7,170 nucleotides of DNA from Chlorobiota bacterium (GCA_013153655.1 JAADEB010000125.1:1-7170), one strand, 5' to 3'. Counted from the stretch's first letter, positions 1-5,451 are shown. Numbers and translations are program-made. Notes: a model not told the origin generated them from the letters alone.

Positions 1-85
1 TCATTCCGACGACCAACGGGAGGAGGAATCTCTATTGTTTTATAAAAAACGAGATTCCTCAGTCGTGACCTCCTTCGGAATGACA
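1..85. repeat. Hairpin intergenic repeat element, copy 1
   Basis: This is an interrupted palindrome. The outer arms are TCATTCCGA at 1-9 and TCGGAATGA at 75-83, a 9-base perfect match. The inner arms are GAGGAATCTC at 23-32 and GAGATTCCTC at 51-60, a 10-base perfect match. They surround an AT-rich loop of about 18 bases. The left edge touches the window start, so a base or two may be missing. The element has no coding capacity and resembles REP/MITE-like intergenic repeats common in Bacteroidetes. Confidence 0.85.
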
Positions 86-119
86 AAACGCACGTTCGGA
101 AAAACAAATATAACGTATT

Positions 120-208
120 GATTTAGTTAAAGTTAAGGTTAAAGTTAAAGTATCTTTCCCGATTCAACGATTGCACGATTCAACGGTTTAACGATTTAAC
201 GGTTTAAC
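120..208. repeat. Hexamer array (GTTAAR) followed by octamer array (CGRTTYAA)
   Basis: Positions 120-150 start with GATTTA and continue with four 6-base units of GTTAAA or GTTAAG. Positions 160-207 hold six consecutive 8-base units: CGATTCAA, CGATTGCA, CGATTCAA, CGGTTTAA, CGATTTAA and CGGTTTAA. The same pair of arrays in the same order recurs at 921-987 and 1044-1110. The units are degenerate but their period is exact. Confidence 0.85.
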
Positions 209-218
209 AAAAAAACCA

Positions 219-285
219 CGTTCCCCGTTCCCCATTTCCCGTTTCCCGAAAATGCACCGGCTACCGGTCTTCGGTCATCCGTCAT
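219..285. repeat. Two heptamer arrays (CGTTCCC and CGGTCAT types)
   Basis: Four 7-base units occur at 219-246: CGTTCCC, CGTTCCC, CATTTCC and CGTTTCC. After a short spacer, three more 7-base units occur at 265-285: CGGTCTT, CGGTCAT and CCGTCAT. The two arrays have unrelated unit sequences but the same unit length. Confidence 0.75.
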
Positions 286-290
286 TATAC

Positions 291-335
291 CGGTTTAACG
301 ATTTGACGATTTAACAAAAATCCAAATCCCAAATC
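291..335. repeat. Octamer array (CGRTTYAA) followed by CCAAATC heptamers
   Basis: Three degenerate octamer units at about 291-315 are followed by two perfect CCAAATC heptamers at 322-335. The same succession, octamers and then an A-rich stretch with CCAAATC, recurs at 1078-1126 just before the nagB-like promoter. Confidence 0.7.
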
Positions 336-355
336 CGGCTATTTCATAATACCCT

Positions 356-387
356 GATTTAGTTAAAGTTGAGGTTAAAGTTAAGGT
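356..387. repeat. Hexamer array (GTTAAR), second copy
   Basis: A GATTTA lead-in is followed by GTTAAA, GTTGAG, GTTAAA and GTTAAG units, nearly identical to 120-150. Here it is followed by a truncated hairpin element instead of the octamer array. Confidence 0.8.
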
Positions 388-398
388 GTCGATTTAAT

Positions 399-449
399 CC
401 GCCTGGGGCGGACACGGCGTCGCTTGTCCCTCGCTTCCTTCGGAATGAC
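399..449. repeat. Right half of the hairpin element (partial copy)
   Basis: It carries the CCGCC-TGG-GGCGG mini-hairpin at 399-411 and the CGGAATGAC right end, both closely matching the right shoulder of copy 3 at 709-759. There is no matching left arm before it. A GTTAAR hexamer array lies directly upstream instead, so this is a truncated or recombined copy. Confidence 0.75.
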
Positions 450-491
450 TTTACTCGATCTTTTGTTCTTGTATTGACACTGGAACGCGCA

Positions 492-586
492 TGTCATTCC
501 GACGACCACAGGGAGGAGGAATCTCTATTGTTTTATAAAAAAAGAGATTCCTCGTCGCTCCTTGCGTCGCTTCCCTCGGAATGACA
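492..586. repeat. Hairpin intergenic repeat element, copy 2 (best preserved)
   Basis: The outer arms TGTCATTCCGA (492-502) and TCGGAATGACA (576-586) pair over 11 bases. The inner arms GAGGAATCTCT (516-526) and AGAGATTCCTC (543-553) also pair over 11 bases. The loop is nearly identical to that of copy 1. The right shoulder differs from copy 1, with a repeated CGTCGCT-type segment, so the shoulders evolve faster or are exchanged between copies. Confidence 0.88.
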
Positions 587-628
587 GGAATCGCTCTTTT
601 GTTCTATTATCATCTTTGGAACGGGTTT

Positions 629-760
629 TGTCATTCCGAACGAATGTGAGGAATCTCCAATAAGCTAACGGCCAACGAACGGCTAATAGTTCTTCCATAA
701 GATTCCTCCCGCCTGGGGCGGACATGGCGTCGCTCGTCCCTCGCTTCCCTCGGAATGACA
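629..760. repeat. Hairpin intergenic repeat element, copy 3, with a replaced loop
   Basis: The outer arms TGTCATTCCGA (629-639) and TCGGAATGACA (750-760) pair over 11 bases. The inner arms GAGGAATCT (648-656) and AGATTCCTC (700-708) pair over 9 bases. The loop is not the AT-rich one of copies 1 and 2. It carries a degenerate GGCTAAC/GGCTAAT-type short repeat at about 663-690. The right shoulder holds a small perfect hairpin, CCGCC-TGG-GGCGG, at 709-721, which is shared with the half copy at 399-449. Confidence 0.83.
663..690. repeat. Degenerate GGCTAAY-type short repeat inside a hairpin loop
   Basis: AGCTAACGGCCAACG followed by AACGGCTAATAG lies in the loop of the hairpin element at 629-760. 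The same words form a cleaner heptamer array at 787-818. The position suggests that array and hairpin sequences have recombined. Confidence 0.6.
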
Positions 761-786
761 AACTGCTACAATAAAATCAATAGAAG

Positions 787-864
787 AGCTAATAGCTAAT
801 GGCTAACGGCTAATGGCTTTTACTATTAAATCTATTCAACTTTTCAACTCTTCAACTACTCAAC
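787..864. repeat. Heptamer array (RGCTAAY) then octamer array (TNYTCAAC)
   Basis: Positions 787-817 read as AGCTAAT, AGCTAAT, GGCTAAC, GGCTAAT and GGC, a 7-base period. Positions 833-864 read as TATTCAAC, TTTTCAAC, TCTTCAAC and TACTCAAC, a perfect 8-base period with variation confined to the second and third positions of the unit. The array runs straight into the 123-base tandem duplication. Confidence 0.78.
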
Positions 865-872
865 AGAAACAG

Positions 873-907
873 GAGATTCCTCAGTCGTAAACTCCTTCGG
901 AATGACA
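873..907. repeat. Right half of the hairpin element (partial copy, in tandem duplication)
   Basis: It has the inner right arm GAGATTCCTC (873-882) and the right end CGGAATGACA (898-907) without the corresponding left half. The sequence between is close to that of copy 1 (61-74). It is the first segment of a 123-base duplicated unit. Confidence 0.75.
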
Positions 908-920
908 GGTGTAACACTTT

Positions 921-987
921 GATTTAGTTAATGTTAAGGTTAAAGTTAAAGTCCCGATTCAACGATTTCCCGGTTTAACGGTTTAAC
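921..987. repeat. Hexamer plus octamer arrays, third copy
   Basis: A GATTTA lead-in with GTTAAT, GTTAAG, GTTAAA and GTTAAA units at 921-951 is followed by four octamer-type units at 955-987 (CGATTCAA, CGATTTCC, CGGTTTAA, CGGTTTAA). It forms the second part of unit 1 of the tandem duplication. Confidence 0.8.
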
Positions 988-995
988 AGAAACAG

Positions 996-1030
996 GATAT
1001 TCCTCAGTCGTAAACTCCTTCGGAATGACA
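996..1030. repeat. Right half of the hairpin element (second tandem copy)
   Basis: It matches 873-907 with one change in the inner arm (GATATTCCTC rather than GAGATTCCTC). It opens the second copy of the 123-base tandem unit. The left half of the element is missing here too. Confidence 0.75.
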
Positions 1031-1043
1031 GGCGCAACTATTT

Positions 1044-1110
1044 GATTTAGTTAAGGTTAAGGTTAAAGTTAAAGTCCCGATTCAACGATTGCACGGTTTA
1101 ACGATCTAAC
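1044..1110. repeat. Hexamer plus octamer arrays, fourth copy
   Basis: A GATTTA lead-in with GTTAAG, GTTAAG, GTTAAA and GTTAAA units at 1044-1073 is followed by octamer units CGATTCAA, CGATTGCA, CGGTTTAA and CGATCTAA from about 1079. This is the last array before the promoter of the nagB-like gene. Confidence 0.8.
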
Positions 1111-1141
1111 AAAAACCAAATCCCAAAACATGACCAAGTCA

Positions 1142-1172
1142 TTTGCACAGTATCGCCCAGTTTCTATCTTTG
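1142..1172 (+). promoter_or_regulatory. Bacteroidetes-type promoter for the nagB-like fusion gene
   Basis: TTTG at 1142-1145, 19 bases of spacer, then TATCTTTG at 1165-1172. This matches the Bacteroidetes primary sigma pattern (-33 TTTG, -7 TAnnTTTG) without a mismatch in either box. Transcription would start at about 1178-1180, leaving a leader of only about 11-13 bases before the ATG at 1191. Confidence 0.75.
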
Positions 1173-1190
1173 TGAAAATTCAAGAAAATC

Positions 1191-3095
1191 ATGAAATCCA
1201 TCGCTTACCGCAAACCGGGACAAATCGAAGAAACGCGTTACGAAAAAATCCACAATGTGGTGTTCGACAACGACCGCGAAGGCTCCCTGGTGGTAGCCCG
1301 CGAAATCGCCGATCTGATTCGCAACAAAGCCGCCAAAGGCGAATATGCCGTCCTGGGACTGGCCACCGGCTCGTCGCCCATCAAAGTGTATGACGAACTG
1401 GTTCGCATGCATCGCGAAGAAGGCCTCAGTTTTGCCAATGTGGTCACCTTCAACCTGGACGAATATTATCCCATGGACCCCAAGGACGTGCATTCCTATC
1501 ATTACTTCATGTATCAATATTTATTCAAGCACGTAGACATTCCACCCGAACATATCCACATACCCGACGGCACCGTCGGCATGGACGAAATACAGGACTA
1601 TTGCCGTGCCTACGAGGAAAAAATCCGCTCCTACGGCGGACTGGATTTCCAATTACTCGGCATCGGACGTTCCGGACATATCGGTTTCAACGAACCCGGC
1701 TCGCACATCAACTCGCGTACGCGCCTGATTACGCTTTCGCACATCACGCGCGTGGATGCGGCGCCTTCGTTCCACGGCCTCAACAATGTGCCGCGCAAGG
1801 CCATCACCATGGGAATTTCCACCATCATGGAAGCCAAACGCATCGTCCTGCTGGCATGGTCCAAGAAAAAATCCGCCATCATCCGCCGGACCGTGGAAGG
1901 CGAAATGACCTCCGACGTGCCGGCCACTTATTTGCAACAACATCCCAACACCACCTTCGTGCTCGACACCGAAGCCGCCTCCAAACTCACCCGCATCGAC
2001 ACGCCTTGGATCGTACGCGACGTGGACTGGGACGACCAAATGAGCAAAAAAGCCGTGGTCTGGCTCAGCAAAAAAACAGGCCTGCCCATCCTCAAACTTA
2101 CCGATAACCAATACAACCAAAATGCACTCTCCGACCTCATTGCCCGCAAGGGTTCGGCCTATGACCTGAATATCGAAATTTTCAACAAAATACAGCATAC
2201 CATCACCGGCTGGCCCGGCGGAAAACCCCATGCCGACGACACCTACCGCCCCGAACGCGCCTTCCCCTACCCCAAACGCGTGTTGGTGTTCAGCCCCCAT
2301 CCCGACGACGACGTGATTTCCATGGGTGGCACCCTCGACCGCCTGGTGGAACAAGGCCACGAGGTGCATGTGGCCTATCAAGTGGCCGGTTACAGCGCTG
2401 TTTCGGACGAAGAAGCGCTCAAATACCTGGAAGTAAACGGATTCATGGGTTTCACCAATGACGAAGTGATGCAACTCCTGGCCGAATTGCAACAAAAAAA
2501 CCGCCCGGCCGATTCCGCCGCTTTGAAAAAACTCAAAGCCAGCATCCGCCGCGCCGAAGCCGTGTCGGCCCTGCGCTACCTGGGTGTGGACACCAAGCAT
2601 ATCCATTTTATGGACCTGCCCTTCTACGATGCGCCCGAAGTGCATAAACGCAAAATTTCGGAACGCGATATCCTCATCACCACCGATCTGATTCGTCTGG
2701 TTCGTCCTCATCAAATATTTGCCGCCGGCGACCTGGCCGACCCGCACGGAACCCATCAATTGAGCTTCGAAATCCTCACCCAAGCCCTTCAAGAAGTCCG
2801 TAACGATCCCTGGTCCGCCGACCTGCGCGTTTGGCTCTACCGCGGCGCTTGGGACGAATACGAAATCCACGAAATCGATATGGCCGTACCCATGAGTCCC
2901 GACCAAGTGCTCAAAAAACGACACGCCATTTTCTACCACCAATCCCAAAAAGACCTGGTTATGTACAAAGGCGACGATATGCGCGAGTTTTGGGTGCGCG
3001 CCGAAGAACGCAACAAAGATTTGGCCCGCCAGTTCAACGATTTGGGTTTGGCCGAATACGAAGCCATGGAAGCCTTCAAACGTTATGAATTTTAA
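1191..3095 (+). CDS. nagB: Glucosamine-6-phosphate deaminase-like / PIG-L deacetylase fusion protein
   Basis: This 634-residue protein has two domains. Residues about 17-315 are a NagB/RpiA-type sugar-phosphate isomerase fold: ATGSSP at 58-63, NLDEYY at 88-93 (Asp90 matching E. coli Asp72) and GHIGFNEPGS at 162-171 (His163 and Glu168 matching His143 and Glu148). Residues about 362-600 are a PIG-L/LmbE-type deacetylase: PHPDDD at 369-374 supplies the HxxD zinc ligands (His370, Asp373), and DPHGTH at 517-522 likely supplies the third. NagB turns glucosamine-6-phosphate into fructose-6-phosphate and ammonia; PIG-L enzymes remove N-acetyl groups from amino sugars. One oddity is Ser161 where E. 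coli NagB has catalytic Asp141. From memory this Ser/Thr is usual in the Bacteroidetes fusion family, so true deaminase activity is not assured. I infer a cytoplasmic enzyme handling acetylated amino-sugar phosphates. The start is the only ATG that fits the promoter, and no Shine-Dalgarno is visible. The symbol marks the family, not proven function. Confidence 0.9.
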   Translation: MKSIAYRKPGQIEETRYEKIHNVVFDNDREGSLVVAREIADLIRNKAAKGEYAVLGLATGSSPIKVYDELVRMHREEGLSFANVVTFNLDEYYPMDPKDVHSYHYFMYQYLFKHVDIPPEHIHIPDGTVGMDEIQDYCRAYEEKIRSYGGLDFQLLGIGRSGHIGFNEPGSHINSRTRLITLSHITRVDAAPSFHGLNNVPRKAITMGISTIMEAKRIVLLAWSKKKSAIIRRTVEGEMTSDVPATYLQQHPNTTFVLDTEAASKLTRIDTPWIVRDVDWDDQMSKKAVVWLSKKTGLPILKLTDNQYNQNALSDLIARKGSAYDLNIEIFNKIQHTITGWPGGKPHADDTYRPERAFPYPKRVLVFSPHPDDDVISMGGTLDRLVEQGHEVHVAYQVAGYSAVSDEEALKYLEVNGFMGFTNDEVMQLLAELQQKNRPADSAALKKLKASIRRAEAVSALRYLGVDTKHIHFMDLPFYDAPEVHKRKISERDILITTDLIRLVRPHQIFAAGDLADPHGTHQLSFEILTQALQEVRNDPWSADLRVWLYRGAWDEYEIHEIDMAVPMSPDQVLKKRHAIFYHQSQKDLVMYKGDDMREFWVRAEERNKDLARQFNDLGLAEYEAMEAFKRYEF

Positions 3096-3104
3096 TTAAC
3101 TTTG
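3074..3104 (+). promoter_or_regulatory. Probable Bacteroidetes-type promoter for pfkA-gap
   Basis: TAACTTTG at 3097-3104 is a full match to the -7 TAnnTTTG box and begins two bases after the stop codon of the preceding gene. The -33 position at the usual spacing reads CTTC, a poor match, so the promoter may be weak or need an activator. A start near 3110 would give a leader of about 30 bases. No terminator separates the two genes, so read-through from upstream is also likely. Confidence 0.5.
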
Positions 3105-3141
3105 TTCGCTTATTGACCCTAACCGAAGATAAAACGAAAGC

Positions 3142-4128
3142 ATGAAAAAAAGAATCCAAAACATAGCCGTGATGACTTCCGGAGGCGACGCCCCCGGCAT
3201 GAACGCCGCCATACGTGCGGTGGTTCGATCCGGCGTTTACTATAACAAAGACGTATTCGGCATCTATCGCGGCTACGAAGGCCTGATCGAAGGCGATATG
3301 GAACGTTACTCCGCCCGTATGGTGAGCAATATCATCAACCGCGGCGGGACCATTCTCAAAACCGCCCGTTCCGAAGAATTCCGCACCGTGGAAGGCCGCA
3401 AAAAAGCCTATGAAAATTTGGTCAAAAATAATATCGACGCCTTGGTGGTTATCGGCGGTGACGGATCGTTTCGCGGCATGAAGGTTTTTGCCGAAGAATT
3501 CGACTTCCCCGTAATCGGCATTCCCGCCACCATCGACAACGACATCAGCGGTACCGACTACACCATCGGTTTCGATACGGCCGCCAACACGGCCATGGAC
3601 GCCATCGACAAAATTCGCGATACGGCCAGTTCCCATAACCGCCTCTTCTTTATCGAAGTTATGGGACGCGATGCCGGATTCCTGGCCACCTATGCAGGCT
3701 TGGCCGGCGGTGCCGAGGATATTCTTATCCCGGAAAAAGACCGCGGCATCGATTCGCTCGTCAATTCCTTGCGCCGTAGCAAACGAAGCGGCAAAACCAG
3801 TAGCATGGTGGTGGTGGCCGAAGGTGAAAAATCCGGTAAAAACGTCTTCGAAATCGCCCGTTATGTGGAAGAGAATCTCAAAGAATACGAAGTACGCGTG
3901 GTCATCATCGGTCATATCCAACGCGGCGGTTGTCCTTCGGTGTTCGACCGCGTGTTGGCCAGCCGCTTAGGTATCAAGGCCGTGGAAGCCCTCCTGGACG
4001 GTCAGTATAATATGGTCACCGGCTTCAAATCCAACCATGTAATCGTCTATCCCCTCGAACAGGCCATCACCGACCAAAAAGGTGTAAGCCAGGAACTTAT
4101 CAGAATAATTCCTATATTAACTACATAA
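3142..4128 (+). CDS. pfkA: 6-phosphofructokinase (ATP-dependent type)
   Basis: This cytoplasmic enzyme phosphorylates fructose-6-phosphate to fructose-1,6-bisphosphate, the committed step of glycolysis. Its 328 residues compare with about 320 in E. coli PfkA, so it appears complete. Visible motifs in order are SGGDAPGMN (13-21, nucleotide loop), Arg76 in TARSEEFR (E. coli Arg72), GGDGS (105-109), PATIDND (128-134, with catalytic Asp132 matching E. coli Asp127), MGRDAG (174-179) and GHIQRGG (257-263). Gly108 in GGDGS marks an ATP rather than pyrophosphate user, since PPi enzymes carry Asp there. The second discriminating site is Ala129, neither the Gly of typical ATP enzymes nor the Lys of PPi enzymes. 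Arg25 and Arg29 align with effector-site arginines of the E. coli enzyme, so allosteric control is possible. It lies 46 bases after the nagB-like gene and 13 bases before gap, in an apparent operon with gap. The start is preceded by an A-rich leader. Confidence 0.95.
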   Translation: MKKRIQNIAVMTSGGDAPGMNAAIRAVVRSGVYYNKDVFGIYRGYEGLIEGDMERYSARMVSNIINRGGTILKTARSEEFRTVEGRKKAYENLVKNNIDALVVIGGDGSFRGMKVFAEEFDFPVIGIPATIDNDISGTDYTIGFDTAANTAMDAIDKIRDTASSHNRLFFIEVMGRDAGFLATYAGLAGGAEDILIPEKDRGIDSLVNSLRRSKRSGKTSSMVVVAEGEKSGKNVFEIARYVEENLKEYEVRVVIIGHIQRGGCPSVFDRVLASRLGIKAVEALLDGQYNMVTGFKSNHVIVYPLEQAITDQKGVSQELIRIIPILTT

Positions 4129-4141
4129 AAAATTAAATACA

Positions 4142-5146
4142 ATGAAACCAGTAAAAATCGGAATTAACGGATTCGGACGCATCGGACGTTTGGCATTCCG
4201 TTATGCCCAAACCCGGCCCGAAGTACAAGTGGTAGCCATCAACGACCTATTGGACGCCGACTACTTGGCATACCTGCTCAAATACGATTCCGTTCACGGC
4301 CGCTTCCAAGGCAGCGTGGACGTCAAGGACAACCAATTGATTGTCAACGGAAATCCCATTCGTGTTACCGCCGAACGCGATCCCGAAAACATCGACTGGG
4401 GCGCATTGGATGTGGATTTCGTCATCGAATCCACCGGTTTCTTTACCGACCGCGACAAAGCCGCCAAACACCTGAAAGCCGGTGCCAAACGGGTGATTAT
4501 TTCCGCTCCTTCCAAGGATGCCCCCATGTTTGTCTATGGCGTCAATCACAAGGAACTCACGCCGGACCTGAAAGTGTTTTCCAACGCTTCGTGTACCACC
4601 AACTGCCTGGCACCCATTTCCAAAGTTTTGCATGACAAATTCGGTATCGTGGAAGGCCTCATGACCACCATCCATGCCGCCACTTCCACCCAAAAACCCA
4701 TCGACGCACCTTCCAAAAAACGCCGTCGCGGACGTTCGGCCATTCTCAACATCATTCCCACCACCACCGGCGCCGCCGTGGCTGTCGGCAAGGTGATTCC
4801 CGAGCTCAACGGCAAGCTTACCGGTATGTCGTTCCGCGTGCCCACGGCCGATGTGTCCGTTGTGGACCTGACCGTTAAATTGGCCAAACCCACTACCTAT
4901 GACGAAATCATCGCCGCCATGCGCGAATATGCCGAAGGCGAAATGAAAGGCGTGCTCCAAGTGGTGGACGACGAAGTGGTTTCCCAAGACTTTGTGTCCG
5001 AAACACATACATCGAGCGTGGACGTCAAAGCCGGCATCGCCCTCAACGACACTTTCTTCAAAATCATCAGCTGGTACGACAACGAATACGGCTATGCCTC
5101 CAAGCTCATCGACATGATTATCTATGCCCACGGACTTGACAAATAG
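4142..5146 (+). CDS. gap: Type I glyceraldehyde-3-phosphate dehydrogenase
   Basis: This enzyme oxidises and phosphorylates glyceraldehyde-3-phosphate to 1,3-bisphosphoglycerate with NAD in the cytoplasm. Its 334 residues are the normal length. The N-terminal Rossmann motif GINGFGRIGR is at residues 7-16. Asp35 sits where NAD-preferring enzymes have an acidic residue that binds the adenosine ribose. The active-site motif SNASCTTNCLAP spans 147-158 with catalytic Cys151, and His178 is the partner histidine. FRVPT at 231-235 contains the phosphate-binding Arg, and WYDNEYGY at 311-318 is the conserved C-terminal NAD-contact motif. The S-loop, about 185-210, carries an unusually basic KKRRRGR run at 192-198 where many bacterial enzymes read KDWRGGR. 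It is probably co-transcribed with pfkA, 13 bases upstream, and is followed by a strong terminator. Glycolytic or gluconeogenic direction cannot be told from sequence, though NAD preference and the pfkA linkage suggest glycolysis. Confidence 0.97.
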   Translation: MKPVKIGINGFGRIGRLAFRYAQTRPEVQVVAINDLLDADYLAYLLKYDSVHGRFQGSVDVKDNQLIVNGNPIRVTAERDPENIDWGALDVDFVIESTGFFTDRDKAAKHLKAGAKRVIISAPSKDAPMFVYGVNHKELTPDLKVFSNASCTTNCLAPISKVLHDKFGIVEGLMTTIHAATSTQKPIDAPSKKRRRGRSAILNIIPTTTGAAVAVGKVIPELNGKLTGMSFRVPTADVSVVDLTVKLAKPTTYDEIIAAMREYAEGEMKGVLQVVDDEVVSQDFVSETHTSSVDVKAGIALNDTFFKIISWYDNEYGYASKLIDMIIYAHGLDK

Positions 5147-5168
5147 TCCCTCGAAGCCTTTTAACCCG

Positions 5169-5204
5169 AAAGCCGTCTCCCGTCCGGGAGGCGGTTTTTG
5201 TTTT
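5169..5204 (+). terminator. Intrinsic terminator after gap
   Basis: A 9-base-pair GC-rich stem (5173-5181 with 5186-5194, one G-T wobble) closes a GTCC loop and is followed by TTTTTGTTTT. The preceding AAAG can extend the stem into the T-run. It lies 22 bases after the gap stop codon and would end the nagB-like/pfkA/gap transcript. Confidence 0.9.
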
Positions 5205-5451
5205 AACGGAAATGGAAACATCTTCCGAAAAACTATCTCTACATCCCAATTTCTCAATCCACCCTAACGTCGTCTTATGTAGGAGCGCCTTTATGAAACA
5301 TGAGGACCACCTAACTAACAAAGATGCATAAATATCAATAAAGAGATGTTACGGAGTTATTAATCCCGGACATAAAGGTGGTTCCGAAAGGGCAATCCGT
5401 TTTTTAAAGTACTACCGGCCATATTAACGAGAACCCCAACTCAATATATAT
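5205..5451. other. Intergenic region between two terminators, no gene found
   Basis: About 250 bases lie between the plus-strand terminator after gap and the minus-strand terminator of the kbp-like gene. No open frame with recognisable protein similarity is seen. GGACCACCT at 5304-5312 can pair with AGGTGGTTC at 5376-5384 (9 pairs, one wobble). CGGA at 5367-5370 can pair with TCCG at 5396-5399 just before a run of six T at 5400-5405. A CC-GAAA-GG mini-hairpin lies at 5384-5391. These could be parts of a small structured RNA, or decayed sequence. I do not recognise a known RNA family. Confidence 0.4.

Larger units (their letters stand above)
862..1107. repeat. 123-base tandem duplication, two units
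   Basis: Unit 1 (862-984) and unit 2 (985-1107) align by eye without gaps, with about ten mismatches, roughly 92% identity. Each unit contains, in order, AACAGAAACAGG, the right half of the hairpin element, a GTTAAR hexamer array and a CGRTTYAA octamer array. The junction falls inside an octamer array, consistent with unequal recombination or slippage between short repeats. Confidence 0.85.
1..1127. other. Gene-free repeat mosaic upstream of the nagB-like gene
   Basis: This stretch of about 1.1 kb contains no credible gene. The short open frames in it are made of repeat sequence and match no family I recognise. It is built almost entirely of two things: hairpin elements with TCATTCCGA / TCGGAATGA ends, and short tandem arrays with unit lengths of 6, 7 or 8 bases. 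Several modules recur in a fixed order: hairpin right half, then the GTTAAR hexamer array, then the CGRTTYAA octamer array, sometimes then a CCAAATC heptamer array. The unit lengths are mostly not multiples of three, which argues against coding. The mosaic stops about 15 bases before the promoter of the next gene. Its function, if any, is unknown. Confidence 0.85.

Noticed and set aside
369..761. Two short open frames (369-584 plus, 525-761 minus) in the repeat region
   Set aside because: Both are composed of hairpin-repeat sequence and short arrays, with no domain signal. Equivalent frames would appear wherever the repeat occurs.
120..1110. Possible CRISPR array
   Set aside because: Units are 6-8 bases and contiguous, without 25-40-base spacers between identical repeats, and no cas gene is nearby. 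The 123-base tandem pair contains repeats itself and has no unique spacers.
1130..1393. 87-codon plus-strand frame overlapping the start of the nagB-like gene
   Set aside because: It begins upstream of the promoter boxes and runs out of frame into a well-supported gene; its product is Arg-rich shadow translation.
1653..2948. 431-codon antisense frame within the nagB-like gene
   Set aside because: It is long only because the sense codons seldom give stops on the other strand. The product is a His/Gly/Val-rich translation without recognisable domains, and the sense frame carries clear catalytic motifs.
3076..3921. 281-codon antisense frame across pfkA
   Set aside because: A shadow of a well-conserved glycolytic gene; no family resemblance.
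4247..5257. 336-codon antisense frame across gap
   Set aside because: A shadow of gap that would have to be transcribed through the gap terminator; Gly/Phe/His-rich translation without motifs.
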